From Pseudomonas sp. UBA4617 (GTDB lineage Bacteria > Pseudomonadota > Gammaproteobacteria > Pseudomonadales > Pseudomonadaceae), in NCBI RefSeq assembly GCF_002386445.1, contig NZ_DGIR01000057.1:1-31532 (forward strand): a stretch of 31,532 nt of DNA. Reading direction: 5' to 3'. This document shows, piece by piece, positions 7,402 to 15,654 of this stretch. Position numbers and translations under genes: made by a program. Under the pieces are notes generated by a model. The model had not been told where the DNA came from. It worked only from the letters and a program-made list of their open reading frames with translations, and ran no database searches. How positions within the stretch are numbered: the stretch's first letter is position 1; each line of letters begins with the position of its first letter.

Positions 7402-7935
7402 ATGTCTCGCGTCGCTAAGAACCCCGTTAAGCTGCCAGCAGGCGTCGAAGTCAAATTCGCCGGCCAGCAGCTTTCGGTGAAGGGTGCCAAAGGCACTCTC
7501 GAACTGAACGTTCACTCGTCTGTTGAAGTTACCGAAGAAGCTGGTGAGCTGCGTTTCGCTGCTCGCAACGGTGACCAGCAAGCTCGCGCCATGGCCGGTA
7601 CCACCCGCGCTCTGGTGAACAACATGGTCCAGGGCGTAAGCCAAGGCTTCGAGCGCAAGCTCCAGCTGATCGGTGTTGGTTACAAGGCACAGGCCAAGGG
7701 CACCGTCCTGAACCTGGCTCTGGGCTTCTCGCACCCAGTGGACTACGAACTGCCAGCCGGTATCACCGCTGAAACCCCAAGCCAGACCGACATCCTGATC
7801 AAGGGTATCGACAAGCAGCTGGTGGGTCAGGTGGCCGCTGAAATCCGCGACTTCCGTCCGCCAGAGCCTTACAAAGGCAAGGGTGTGCGTTACGCGGACG
7901 AAGTAGTCCGTCGTAAAGAAGCCAAGAAGAAGTAG
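7402..7935 (+). CDS. rplF: 50S ribosomal protein L6
   Basis: A 177-aa L6 beginning MSRVAKNPVKLPAGVEVKF, with two repeated alpha/beta domains. The conserved C-terminal motif RPPEPYKGKGVRYADEVVRR (about residues 153-172) is complete. L6 lies near the sarcin-ricin loop. GGGGAGA precedes the ATG. rplR starts 10 nt after the stop. Confidence 0.98.
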   Translation: MSRVAKNPVKLPAGVEVKFAGQQLSVKGAKGTLELNVHSSVEVTEEAGELRFAARNGDQQARAMAGTTRALVNNMVQGVSQGFERKLQLIGVGYKAQAKGTVLNLALGFSHPVDYELPAGITAETPSQTDILIKGIDKQLVGQVAAEIRDFRPPEPYKGKGVRYADEVVRRKEAKKK

Positions 7936-7945
7936 GGCCTAGCAA

Positions 7946-8296
7946 ATGACCGACAAAAAAGTTACTCGACTGCGTCGCGCTCGCAAAGCACGCCTCAAGA
8001 TGCACGAACTCGAAGTCGTGCGCCTGTGCGTGTTCCGCTCCTCGCAGCACATCTACGCCCAGGTCATTTCGGCCGACGGCAGCAAGGTTCTGGCAAGCGC
8101 CTCGACCTTGGACAAAGAACTGCGTGATGGCGCCACTGGCAACATCGACGCGGCCACTAAGGTTGGCAAGCTGGTAGCTGAGCGTGCGAAAGCCGCCGGT
8201 GTATCTCAAGTTGCCTTTGACCGTTCCGGCTTCAAGTACCACGGCCGCGTCAAGGCGCTGGCTGATGCTGCTCGTGAAGGCGGGCTGGAGTTCTAA
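7946..8296 (+). CDS. rplR: 50S ribosomal protein L18
   Basis: A 116-aa L18 with a basic N-terminus (KKVTRLRRARKARLK) and the C-terminal signature FDRSGFKYHGRVKALADAAR followed by EGGLEF. L18 carries 5S rRNA into the 50S subunit together with L5. Only 3 nt separate it from rpsE, so the two are translated as a tight pair. Confidence 0.98.
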   Translation: MTDKKVTRLRRARKARLKMHELEVVRLCVFRSSQHIYAQVISADGSKVLASASTLDKELRDGATGNIDAATKVGKLVAERAKAAGVSQVAFDRSGFKYHGRVKALADAAREGGLEF

Positions 8297-8299
8297 GTT

Positions 8300-8800
8300 A
8301 TGGCAAATAACGATCAAAAGCGCGACGAAGGCTACATCGAGAAGCTGGTTCAAGTTAACCGCGTTGCCAAAACCGTAAAAGGCGGCCGTATCTTCACCTT
8401 CACCGCGCTGACCGTGGTAGGTGATGGCAAAGGTCGTGTTGGCTTCGGCCGTGGCAAGTCGCGCGAAGTACCTGCCGCGATCCAGAAGGCTATGGAAGCT
8501 GCTCGCCGCAACATGATCCAGGTAGACCTGAAGGGCACCACCCTGCAGTACGCCACCAAGGCTGCCCACGGCGCCTCGAAGGTTTACATGCAGCCTGCTT
8601 CGGAAGGTACCGGTATCATCGCCGGTGGCGCAATGCGTGCTGTCCTGGAAGTTGCTGGTGTTCAGAACGTTCTGGCCAAGTGCTACGGTTCGACCAACCC
8701 TGTGAACGTGGTTTACGCCACCTTCAAGGGTCTGAAAGCCATGCAATCTCCTGAATCCATTGCTGCCAAGCGCGGCAAGAGCGTTGAGGAGATCTTCTGA
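8300..8800 (+). CDS. rpsE: 30S ribosomal protein S5
   Basis: A 166-aa S5 with the double-stranded-RNA-binding-like N-terminal domain. The loop VVGDGKGRVGFGRGKSREVP (about residues 39-58) is where ram and spectinomycin-related changes occur in the family. S5 works in decoding accuracy and mRNA unwinding at the entry channel. rpmD starts 2 nt after the stop. Confidence 0.98.
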   Translation: MANNDQKRDEGYIEKLVQVNRVAKTVKGGRIFTFTALTVVGDGKGRVGFGRGKSREVPAAIQKAMEAARRNMIQVDLKGTTLQYATKAAHGASKVYMQPASEGTGIIAGGAMRAVLEVAGVQNVLAKCYGSTNPVNVVYATFKGLKAMQSPESIAAKRGKSVEEIF

Positions 8801-8802
8801 TC

Positions 8803-8979
8803 ATGGCAACCGTAAAAGTAACGCTGATCAAGAGCACTGCCGGCCGTCTGCCTAACCACAAACTGTGCGTTAAAGGCCTGGGTCTGCGTCGCATCGGTCA
8901 CACTGTAGAAGTCCAGGATACTCCCGAGAACCGCGGGATGATCAACAAGGCTTACTACATGCTGAAGGTCGAGGGTTAA
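8803..8979 (+). CDS. rpmD: 50S ribosomal protein L30
   Basis: A 58-aa protein in a short open frame: MATVKVTLIKSTAGRLPNHK at the start and MLKVEG at the end. Length and sequence match bacterial L30, a single alpha/beta domain on the 50S surface. The GAGGAG at 8786-8791 inside the end of rpsE serves as ribosome-binding site. It is 2 nt from rpsE and 3 nt from rplO. Confidence 0.97.
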   Translation: MATVKVTLIKSTAGRLPNHKLCVKGLGLRRIGHTVEVQDTPENRGMINKAYYMLKVEG

Positions 8980-8982
8980 TCG

Positions 8983-9417
8983 ATGAAACTCAATGATCTG
9001 AGTCCAGCGCCGGGTTCCCGTCGCGAGAAGCATCGTCCGGGTCGTGGTATCGGTAGCGGTTTGGGCAAGACTGGTGGCCGTGGTCACAAAGGTCAGACCT
9101 CCCGTTCCGGTGGCACCATCGCTCCGGGCTTCGAAGGCGGTCAACAGCCGCTGCACCGTCGTCTGCCGAAGTTCGGCTTCGTATCCCTGAAGGCCATGGA
9201 CCGCGCTGAAGTGCGTCTGTCCGAGCTGGCCAAGGTGGAAGGCGACGTGATCTCCGTGCAATCCCTGAAGGATGCCAACGTGATCGGCCAGAACGTACAG
9301 CGCGTGAAAATCATGCTGTCTGGCGAAGTCACTCGCGCAGTCACCATCAAGGGTATCGCAGCCACCAAGGGTGCGCGTGCGGCTATCGAAGCAGCTGGCG
9401 GCAAGTTCGAGGAATAA
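8983..9417 (+). CDS. rplO: 50S ribosomal protein L15
   Basis: A 144-aa L15 beginning MKLNDLSPAPGSRREKHRPG. The glycine-rich extension (GRGIGSGLGKTGGRGHKGQT, about residues 20-39) penetrates the 23S rRNA core, and a globular C-terminal domain follows. L15 is a central late assembly protein. The secY start codon follows its stop with no spacer. Confidence 0.98.
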   Translation: MKLNDLSPAPGSRREKHRPGRGIGSGLGKTGGRGHKGQTSRSGGTIAPGFEGGQQPLHRRLPKFGFVSLKAMDRAEVRLSELAKVEGDVISVQSLKDANVIGQNVQRVKIMLSGEVTRAVTIKGIAATKGARAAIEAAGGKFEE

Positions 9418-10749
9418 ATGGCTAAGCAAGGTGCTCTCTCTTCGCTCGGTAAGGGCGGGATGTCGGAACTCTGGGCTCGTCTGCGCTTTCTGTTCATGGC
9501 GATCATCGTCTATCGGATAGGTGCGCATATCCCGGTTCCTGGCATCAATCCAGACCGTCTGGCGGATCTGTTTCGGCAGAATGAGGGGACCATTCTTAGC
9601 TTGTTCAACATGTTTTCCGGCGGCGCGCTCGAGCGCATGAGCATCTTTGCGCTGGGGATCATGCCGTACATCTCGGCATCGATCATCATGCAACTGATGA
9701 CGGCGGTCAGCCCGCAGCTGGAGCAGTTGAAGAAGGAAGGTGAAGCTGGCCGTCGCAAGATCAGCCAGTACACCCGCTACGGCACCGTTATCCTGGCACT
9801 GGTTCAAGCCATTGGCATGTCCATTGGCCTGGCCAACCAGGGCGTGGCGTTTTCTGTAGGCCTGGGCTTCCATGTCGTTGCTGTCTCCACCTTCGTGGCA
9901 GGCGCGATGTTCATGATGTGGCTGGGCGAGCAGATCACCGAGCGCGGTGTGGGCAACGGTATCTCGATGTTGATTTTCGCAGGTATCGTTGCCGGTCTTC
10001 CGAGAGCAATCGGGCAGTCTTTCGAGTCTGCACGCACAGGCGATATCAATATTTTCGCCCTGGTCGCTATCGGTTTGCTGGCAGTAGCGATTATCGGCTT
10101 CGTGGTGTTCATTGAGCGTGGTCAGCGTCGTATCGCCGTTCACTACGCCAAGCGTCAGCAGGGCCGCAAGGTCTTCGCTGCGCAGACCAGCCACCTGCCG
10201 CTGAAGGTGAACATGGCCGGGGTTATCCCAGCCATTTTCGCGAGCAGCATTCTGCTGTTCCCGGCTTCGCTGGGTGCCTGGTTCGGTCAGTCCGAAGGTA
10301 TGGGCTGGCTGCAGGACATCTCGCAGTCGATCGCTCCTGGTCAGCCGTTGAACATTCTGCTGTTTAGTGCAGGGATCATTTTCTTCTGCTTCTTCTACAC
10401 AGCTTTGATGTTCAACCCGAAAGACGTAGCGGAAAACCTGAAGAAGTCCGGTGCCTTTATTCCGGGTATCCGTCCTGGTGAGCAGTCGGCGCGCTACATT
10501 GATGGCGTTCTGACCCGTCTGACCATGTTCGGTGCTCTTTACATGATGGCCGTCTGCCTTCTGCCCCAGTTCCTGGTGGTGGCAGCAAATGTGCCGTTCT
10601 ACCTTGGCGGGACCTCGTTGCTGATTGTGGTAGTGGTTGTGATGGACTTCATGTCCCAAGTACAATCGCACCTCGTTTCGCACCAGTACGAATCCCTGAT
10701 GAAGAAAGCCAACCTGAAAGGCTATGGTGGCAGCGGTCTGCTGCGCTGA
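9418..10749 (+). CDS. secY: Preprotein translocase subunit SecY
   Basis: A 443-aa integral membrane protein, normal SecY length, with ten predictable hydrophobic segments. SecY forms the protein-conducting channel of the SecYEG translocon in the cytoplasmic membrane. Family motifs include [11 protein letters not shown] (about residues 35-45), [31 protein letters not shown] split across the plug and TM2 region, and the cytosolic loop [14 protein letters not shown] [15 protein letters not shown]. The start abuts the rplO stop, as expected for translational coupling in the spc operon. Confidence 0.98.
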
Positions 10750-10777
10750 TACGCCCCTAAGGTTCGAGGAGTCGGTA

Positions 10778-10894
10778 ATGAAAGTTCGTGCATCGGTGAA
10801 AAAGCTGTGCCGTAACTGCAAGATCATCCGTCGCGAAGGCGTCGTACGAGTGATCTGCAGCGCGGAACCGCGTCACAAACAGCGCCAAGGCTGA
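10778..10894 (+). CDS. rpmJ: 50S ribosomal protein L36, zinc-binding form
   Basis: A 38-aa protein in a short frame: [20 protein letters not shown] then [18 protein letters not shown]. Cys11, Cys14, Cys27 and His32 form the zinc ribbon, so this is the zinc-containing (C+) L36. GAGGA at 10766-10770 is the ribosome-binding site. It lies 28 nt after secY and before the 131-nt gap that leads to rpsM. Zinc-free paralogues under Zur control exist in many pseudomonads but are not in this window. Confidence 0.97.
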
Positions 10895-10911
10895 GTGTGA
10901 TCTGCGCTTCA

Positions 10912-10939
10912 AACCCAGCAGCTAGTGTGCTGCTGGGTT
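10912..10939 (+). terminator. Strong hairpin between rpmJ and rpsM
   Basis: AACCCAGCAGC (10912-10922) and GCTGCTGGGTT (10929-10939) form a perfect 11-bp stem with a 6-nt loop. The following bases GATTATTCG are not a T-run, so complete intrinsic termination is doubtful. It marks the end of the spc unit, and its 3' arm overlaps the next -35 element. Confidence 0.6.
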
Positions 10940-10966
10940 GATTATTCGTTTCTACAGCGATATTAT
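10938..10966 (+). promoter_or_regulatory. Putative alpha-operon promoter
   Basis: TTGATT (10938-10943) and TATTAT (10961-10966) are separated by exactly 17 bp. Initiation near 10973 would give a leader of about 50 nt to the rpsM ATG. In that leader CGCCCT (10971-10976) can pair with GGGGCG (10991-10996), one pair being G-U, which could be part of an S4-responsive structure. The E. coli alpha pseudoknot cannot be confirmed by eye. Confidence 0.55.
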
Positions 10967-11025
10967 CTCGCGCCCTATTTCTTGGCTTCCGGGGCGTAGG
11001 TAGCTGTCAATTGGAGTCCCACTGA

Positions 11026-11382
11026 ATGGCCCGTATTGCAGGCGTCAACATTCCAGATAACAAGCATGCTGTTATCTCGCTGACCTACATCTATGGTGTC
11101 GGTCGCACTACTGCACAGAAGATCTGTGCAGACGCTGGTGTAAACCCAGCCGCTAAGATCAAGGATCTGAGCGACGAGCAAATCGAAACCCTGCGTGGCG
11201 AAGTCGCGAAGTTCACCACCGAAGGTGACCTGCGTCGTGACATCAACATGAAGATCAAGCGCTTGATGGACCTGGGTTGCTACCGCGGCCTGCGCCATCG
11301 TAAAGGTCTGCCGGTTCGCGGTCAGCGCACCAAGACCAACGCACGCACCCGTAAGGGCCCGCGTAAGCCGATCCGCAAGTAA
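11026..11382 (+). CDS. rpsM: 30S ribosomal protein S13
   Basis: A 118-aa S13 beginning MARIAGVNIPDNKHAVISLT, with the helix-two-turn-helix region and the basic C-terminus RGQRTKTNARTRKGPRKPIRK that reaches the P-site tRNA. S13 forms intersubunit bridges in the 30S head. GGAG at 11013-11016 precedes the ATG. It is the first gene of the alpha operon, and in E. coli its start region is the S4 translational operator. Confidence 0.98.
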   Translation: MARIAGVNIPDNKHAVISLTYIYGVGRTTAQKICADAGVNPAAKIKDLSDEQIETLRGEVAKFTTEGDLRRDINMKIKRLMDLGCYRGLRHRKGLPVRGQRTKTNARTRKGPRKPIRK

Positions 11383-11400
11383 TCGCCCAGGAATATAGAC

Positions 11401-11790
11401 ATGGCAAAACCTGCTGCTCGTCCTCGTAAGAAAGTCAAAAAGACAGTGGTTGATGGCATCGCCCACATCCATGCCTCTTTCAACAACACCATCGTGACCA
11501 TCACCGACCGTCAGGGCAACGCTTTGTCCTGGGCGACCTCCGGTGGTTCGGGTTTCCGTGGTTCGCGCAAATCCACCCCGTTCGCAGCCCAGATCGCTGC
11601 TGAGCGTGCTGGTCAAGCTGCGCTGGAATACGGTCTGAAGAACCTCGACGTAAACGTCAAGGGTCCAGGTCCAGGTCGTGAGTCCGCCGTTCGTGCACTG
11701 AACAGCTGCGGCTACAAGATCGCCAGCATCACCGACGTGACGCCAATCCCGCACAACGGGTGCCGTCCGCCGAAGAAGCGTCGCGTGTAA
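11401..11790 (+). CDS. rpsK: 30S ribosomal protein S11
   Basis: A 129-aa S11 with a basic N-terminus, the conserved [20 protein letters not shown] segment (about residues 21-40) and the C-terminal [18 protein letters not shown]11 lies on the 30S platform near the E-site mRNA. The gene lies 18 nt after rpsM and 15 nt before rpsD. Confidence 0.98.
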
Positions 11791-11805
11791 TCAGGAGACA
11801 GATAA

Positions 11806-12426
11806 ATGGCACGTTACATTGGTCCAAAATGCAAACTGTCTCGCCGTGAAGGCACTGACCTGTTCCTGAAGAGCGGCGTTCGCGCTCTGGAATCGAAGTG
11901 CAACATCGAAGCAGCCCCAGGTATCCACGGCCAGCGCCGTGGCCGTCAGTCCGACTACGGTACCCAGCTGCGCGAGAAGCAAAAAGTTCGTCGTATCTAT
12001 GGTGTTCTGGAGCGTCAGTTCCGCGGTTACTACCAGGCTGCAGCCTCGAAAAAAGGCGCAACCGGTGAGAACCTGCTGCAACTGCTCGAGTGCCGTCTGG
12101 ATAACGTCGTCTACCGTATGGGCTTCGGTTCGACTCGCGCCGAATCCCGTCAGCTGGTTTCGCACAAAGCGATCAGCGTCAACGGTAAGACTGTGAACAT
12201 TCCATCCTACCAAGTTCGTCCGGGTGACGTGGTCGCGGTTCGCGAGAAGTCGTCGAACCAGCTGCGCATTGTTCAAGCCCTTGAACTGTGCGCCCAGCGT
12301 GGCCGCGTTGAGTGGGTTGATGTGGATGCTGCTAAAAAGTCGGGCGTTTTCAAGAACGTTCCTGCTCGCAGCGACCTGTCTGCCGACATCAACGAGAACC
12401 TGATTGTCGAGCTCTACTCCAAGTAA
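11806..12426 (+). CDS. rpsD: 30S ribosomal protein S4
   Basis: A 206-aa S4 beginning MARYIGPKCKLSRREGTDLF. The S4 RNA-binding domain covers about residues 95-160 (RLDNVVYRMGFGSTRAESRQ). S4 nucleates 30S assembly and in E. coli represses the alpha operon. The N-terminal zinc Cys cluster of some S4 proteins is absent. AGGAGA (11792-11797) is the ribosome-binding site. Confidence 0.98.
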   Translation: MARYIGPKCKLSRREGTDLFLKSGVRALESKCNIEAAPGIHGQRRGRQSDYGTQLREKQKVRRIYGVLERQFRGYYQAAASKKGATGENLLQLLECRLDNVVYRMGFGSTRAESRQLVSHKAISVNGKTVNIPSYQVRPGDVVAVREKSSNQLRIVQALELCAQRGRVEWVDVDAAKKSGVFKNVPARSDLSADINENLIVELYSK

Positions 12427-12448
12427 GGGCTAGAAAATAGGTGCATCC

Positions 12449-13450
12449 ATGCAGATTTCGGTAAATGAGTTCCTGACTCCCCGCCACATTGATGTGCAGG
12501 TAGTCAGTCCGACCCGCGCCAAGATCACGCTCGAGCCTCTCGAGCGTGGTTTCGGCCATACCCTGGGCAACGCGCTGCGCCGCATCCTGTTGTCCTCCAT
12601 GCCTGGCTGTGCGGTAGTCGAGGCCGAGATCGATGGCGTACTCCACGAGTACTCCGCGATCGAAGGTGTACAGGAAGACGTCATTGAAATCCTGTTGAAC
12701 CTGAAAGGCCTGGCTATCAAGCTGCACGGTCGTGACGAAGTTACGCTGACCTTGTCGAAAAAGGGTTCGGGGGTGGTTACCGCTGCCGATATTCAGCTGG
12801 ATCACGATGTCGAGATCGTCAACCCCGATCACGTAATCGCGAACCTGGCGTCGAACGGCGCCCTGAACATGAAGCTCACCGTAGCTCGTGGTCGTGGTTA
12901 CGAGCCGGCCGACTCCCGTCAAACCGACGAAGACGAAAGCCGTAGCATTGGCCGTCTGCAGCTGGACGCTTCGTTCAGCCCGGTGCGTCGTATCGCCTAT
13001 GTGGTCGAGAACGCCCGTGTTGAACAGCGTACCAACCTGGACAAGCTGGTCATTGATCTGGAAACCAACGGCACCCTGGACCCTGAAGAGGCTATCCGCC
13101 GCGCCGCGACCATCCTGCAACAGCAGCTGGCCGCGTTCGTCGACCTCAAAGGTGACAGCGAGCCTGTCGTAGTCGAGCAGGAAGACGAGATCGATCCGAT
13201 CCTGCTGCGTCCGGTTGATGACCTGGAACTGACTGTACGTTCGGCCAACTGCCTCAAGGCGGAGAACATCTACTACATCGGCGACCTGATTCAGCGTACC
13301 GAAGTAGAGCTGTTGAAGACTCCTAACCTGGGCAAGAAGTCCCTGACTGAAATCAAGGACGTGCTGGCCTCTCGTGGTCTGTCTCTCGGCATGCGCCTCG
13401 ACAACTGGCCGCCTGCAAGTCTTAAGAAAGACGACAAGGCGACCGCCTGA
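12449..13450 (+). CDS. rpoA: DNA-directed RNA polymerase alpha subunit
   Basis: The 333-aa alpha subunit has both domains. The N-terminal domain (about 1-235) is the dimerisation and assembly domain, with the [20 protein letters not shown] signature. A linker and the C-terminal domain (about 250-325) follow; the latter contains [20 protein letters not shown], the UP-element and activator-contact face. It lies between rpsD (22 nt) and rplQ (42 nt), the classic alpha-operon order. Confidence 0.98.
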
Positions 13451-13492
13451 TCGTCGTAATCACCGAACGTAGTGTTTGGTAAGGAATGAATC

Positions 13493-13879
13493 ATGCGTCA
13501 TCGTAAAAGTGGACGTCACCTGAGCCGTACCAGCTCTCACCGCAAGGCTATGTTCCAGAACATGGCAGTGTCGCTGATCGAGCACGAGCTGATCAAAACC
13601 ACCCTGCCGAAAGCCAAGGAACTGCGCCGCGTTGCCGAGCCGCTGATCACCCTGGCCAAGGAAGACAGCGTAGCTAACCGCCGTCTGGCCTTCGACCGTA
13701 CCCGTTCGAAGTCCGCTGTTGGCAAGCTGTTCAACGACCTGGGCAAGCGTTATGCCACCCGTCAGGGCGGCTACCTGCGCATCCTGAAGTGCGGTTTCCG
13801 CGCTGGCGACAACGCGCCTATGGCGTATGTCGAGCTGGTTGATCGTCCGGTCGGCGGTGCTGTAGAAGCTGCTGAGTAA
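13493..13879 (+). CDS. rplQ: 50S ribosomal protein L17
   Basis: A 128-aa L17 beginning MRHRKSGRHLSRTSSHRKAM, the invariant family start, and ending in an acidic tail. L17 sits near the polypeptide exit. AAGGA (13481-13485) precedes the ATG. It closes the alpha operon and is followed by an intrinsic terminator. Confidence 0.98.
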   Translation: MRHRKSGRHLSRTSSHRKAMFQNMAVSLIEHELIKTTLPKAKELRRVAEPLITLAKEDSVANRRLAFDRTRSKSAVGKLFNDLGKRYATRQGGYLRILKCGFRAGDNAPMAYVELVDRPVGGAVEAAE

Positions 13880-13900
13880 GACGTTCTGTCTGCTACAAGG

Positions 13901-13926
13901 AACCGGGCCTAGTGCCCGGTTTTTTG
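13901..13926 (+). terminator. Rho-independent terminator of the alpha operon
   Basis: AACCGGGC (13901-13908) pairs with GCCCGGTT (13914-13921) around a 5-nt loop, and T continues to about 13925. This is the first complete terminator after the one at 65-95, so it marks the end of the ribosomal gene cluster. Confidence 0.93.
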
Positions 13927-13939
13927 TTTCTACATGTAT

Positions 13940-14003
13940 TGTCTATTTCTATTGATATAAGACATTTAATGAATTTGTTCCTGTAACGATGCTCGTCGAT
14001 ACT
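13940..14003 (+). promoter_or_regulatory. Candidate katA control region: inverted repeat plus promoter
   Basis: TGTCT (13940-13944) and AGACA (13960-13964) are inverted arms 15 bp apart in an AT-rich stretch that also contains CTATTGATA. Downstream, TTGTTC (13975-13980) and GATACT (13998-14003) are 17 bp apart and could be a promoter. The repeat would then lie just upstream of -35, where OxyR usually binds. OxyR control of katA is known in pseudomonads; that this is the site is inference. Confidence 0.35.
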
Positions 14004-14051
14004 CTCTCCAAAGCCGGTCACCCGGCGCTTGAAGACCGATATGGAGAGCCC

Positions 14052-15491
14052 ATGAGCAAGATTCTGACCACCGCCAGCGGTGCCCCTGTAGCCGACAACC
14101 AGAATTCCCGTTCCGCCGGCCCCCGTGGTCCGCTGTTGCTCGACGACTTCCACCTGATCGAGAAACTTGCTCATTTCAACCGGGAGAACATCCCGGAGCG
14201 GCGCGTACACGCCAAGGGTTCGGGCGCCTACGGCACCTTTACCGTTACCCGCGATATTACTGGTTACACCAGTGCCAAGCTGTTTGAACAAGTCGGCAAG
14301 CAGACCGAGACTTTCCTGCGCTTTTCCACCGTAGGTGGTGAGCGTGGCTCTGCCGATACCGAGCGCGATCCGCGTGGCTTTGCCGTGAAGTTCTACACCG
14401 AGGAAGGCAACTGGGACATCGTGGGCAACAATACGCCGGTGTTTTTCATCCGCGACCCGCTGAAGTTCCCCGACTTCATCCACACGCAGAAGCGCCACCC
14501 GCAGACCAACCTGAAAAATGCGCAAATGATGTGGGACTTCTGGTCGCACTCCCCCGAGGCACTGCACCAGGTCACCATCCTGTTCTCTGACCGCGGCATT
14601 CCGGATGGTTATCGCCACATGCATGGCTTTGGCAGCCATACCTACAGCCTGATCAATGCCGCGGGGCAACGTACCTGGGTCAAATGGCATTTCAAGACCC
14701 AGCAAGGGATCAAGAACCTGGCTCCGGCAGATGCCGCACGCCTGGCCGGTACTGATCCGGATTACGCCCAGCGCGATCTCTACGAGGCCATCGAGCGCGG
14801 CGATTACCCGCGTTGGACGGTATGTATCCAGGTGATGAGCGAAGCCGAGGCTGCCAGACGTGAAGAGAACCCCTTCGATGTGACCAAGACCTGGTCGCAA
14901 AAGGACTATCCGCTGATCGAGGTGGGTGTGCTTGAACTCAACCGCAACCCGCTGAACTACTTCGCCGAAGTCGAGCAGGCTGCCTTTGGCCCAAGCAACA
15001 TGGTGCCGGGTGTTGGTCTGTCGCCGGACCGCATGCTGCAAGGTCGTGTATTCGCCTACGCTGATGCGCACCGCTACCGAGTGGGTACCAACCATCAGCA
15101 ATTGCCGGTGAACGCGCCGCGTTGCCCGGTCAACAGCTATCAGCGCGATGGCTCGATGGCGACCGGCAACTACGGTAGCGCGCCGAACTATGAGCCCAAC
15201 AGCTACAGCGAGGCGCCAAAGCAATCGCCACGGCATGCTGAGCCAGCCCTGGCTCTGGAAGGGGCGGCCGGCCGCTACGACCACCGTGAGGACAGCGATT
15301 ACTACAGCCACGCCGGTGCTCTGTTCCGTCTCATGGACGATGAACAGAAAGCCCTGCTGATCAACAACATCGCCGGGGCCATGGCCGGGGTAAGCCGGGA
15401 CGTGATCCAGCGCCAGCTGCAGTACTTCTTCAAGGCCGATCCGGCCTACGGTGAAGGAGTGGCCAAGGCTCTGGGCATCGAGCTTGCCTGA
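14052..15491 (+). CDS. katA: Monofunctional haem catalase (small-subunit, clade 3 type)
   Basis: A 479-aa catalase that breaks H2O2 into water and oxygen in the cytoplasm. The catalytic His53 (RVHAKGSGAYG) and Asn126 (WDIVGNN) and the haem-ligand Tyr336 (GRVFAYADAHRYR) are all present, as is the FSTVGGERGSADTERDPRG signature. Length fits the small-subunit NADPH-binding class, and no signal peptide is seen. The frame is open 21 codons upstream, but the ATG at 14052 has GGAG (14043-14046) and gives the usual start MSKILTTASGAPV. A terminator follows, and a ferritin gene lies next, the same pairing seen in P. aeruginosa. Confidence 0.96.
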   Translation: MSKILTTASGAPVADNQNSRSAGPRGPLLLDDFHLIEKLAHFNRENIPERRVHAKGSGAYGTFTVTRDITGYTSAKLFEQVGKQTETFLRFSTVGGERGSADTERDPRGFAVKFYTEEGNWDIVGNNTPVFFIRDPLKFPDFIHTQKRHPQTNLKNAQMMWDFWSHSPEALHQVTILFSDRGIPDGYRHMHGFGSHTYSLINAAGQRTWVKWHFKTQQGIKNLAPADAARLAGTDPDYAQRDLYEAIERGDYPRWTVCIQVMSEAEAARREENPFDVTKTWSQKDYPLIEVGVLELNRNPLNYFAEVEQAAFGPSNMVPGVGLSPDRMLQGRVFAYADAHRYRVGTNHQQLPVNAPRCPVNSYQRDGSMATGNYGSAPNYEPNSYSEAPKQSPRHAEPALALEGAAGRYDHREDSDYYSHAGALFRLMDDEQKALLINNIAGAMAGVSRDVIQRQLQYFFKADPAYGEGVAKALGIELA

Positions 15492-15508
15492 GTCGAAGTG
15501 ATAAGAAG

Positions 15509-15533
15509 AACCGCCCTCATTTGGGCGGTTTTT
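15509..15533 (+). terminator. Rho-independent terminator after katA
   Basis: AACCGCCC (15509-15516) and GGGCGGTT (15523-15530) form an 8-bp stem with a 6-nt loop and a T5 run. It separates katA from the ferritin gene, which therefore needs its own promoter in 15534-15654. I could not identify one with confidence. Confidence 0.92.
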
Positions 15534-15654
15534 CAATGAATATCACTACTGTTTAGCCGTTTTTTTGCTTGTTATTGCGCATTTCTCAGTGACCGCAGGC
15601 AAAAGCTGGTTCACACTATGTGGCATAGACGTTTTCACATGGAGAAACAGGGCG

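Noticed and set aside
8713..10827. 704-aa open frame on the minus strand opposite rpmD, rplO and secY
   Set aside because: The + strand genes are certain. The antisense product is low-complexity His/Gln/Arg-rich and spans several gene borders.
13893..15536. 547-aa minus-strand frame opposite katA
   Set aside because: Antisense shadow; the catalase on the + strand has all active-site residues.
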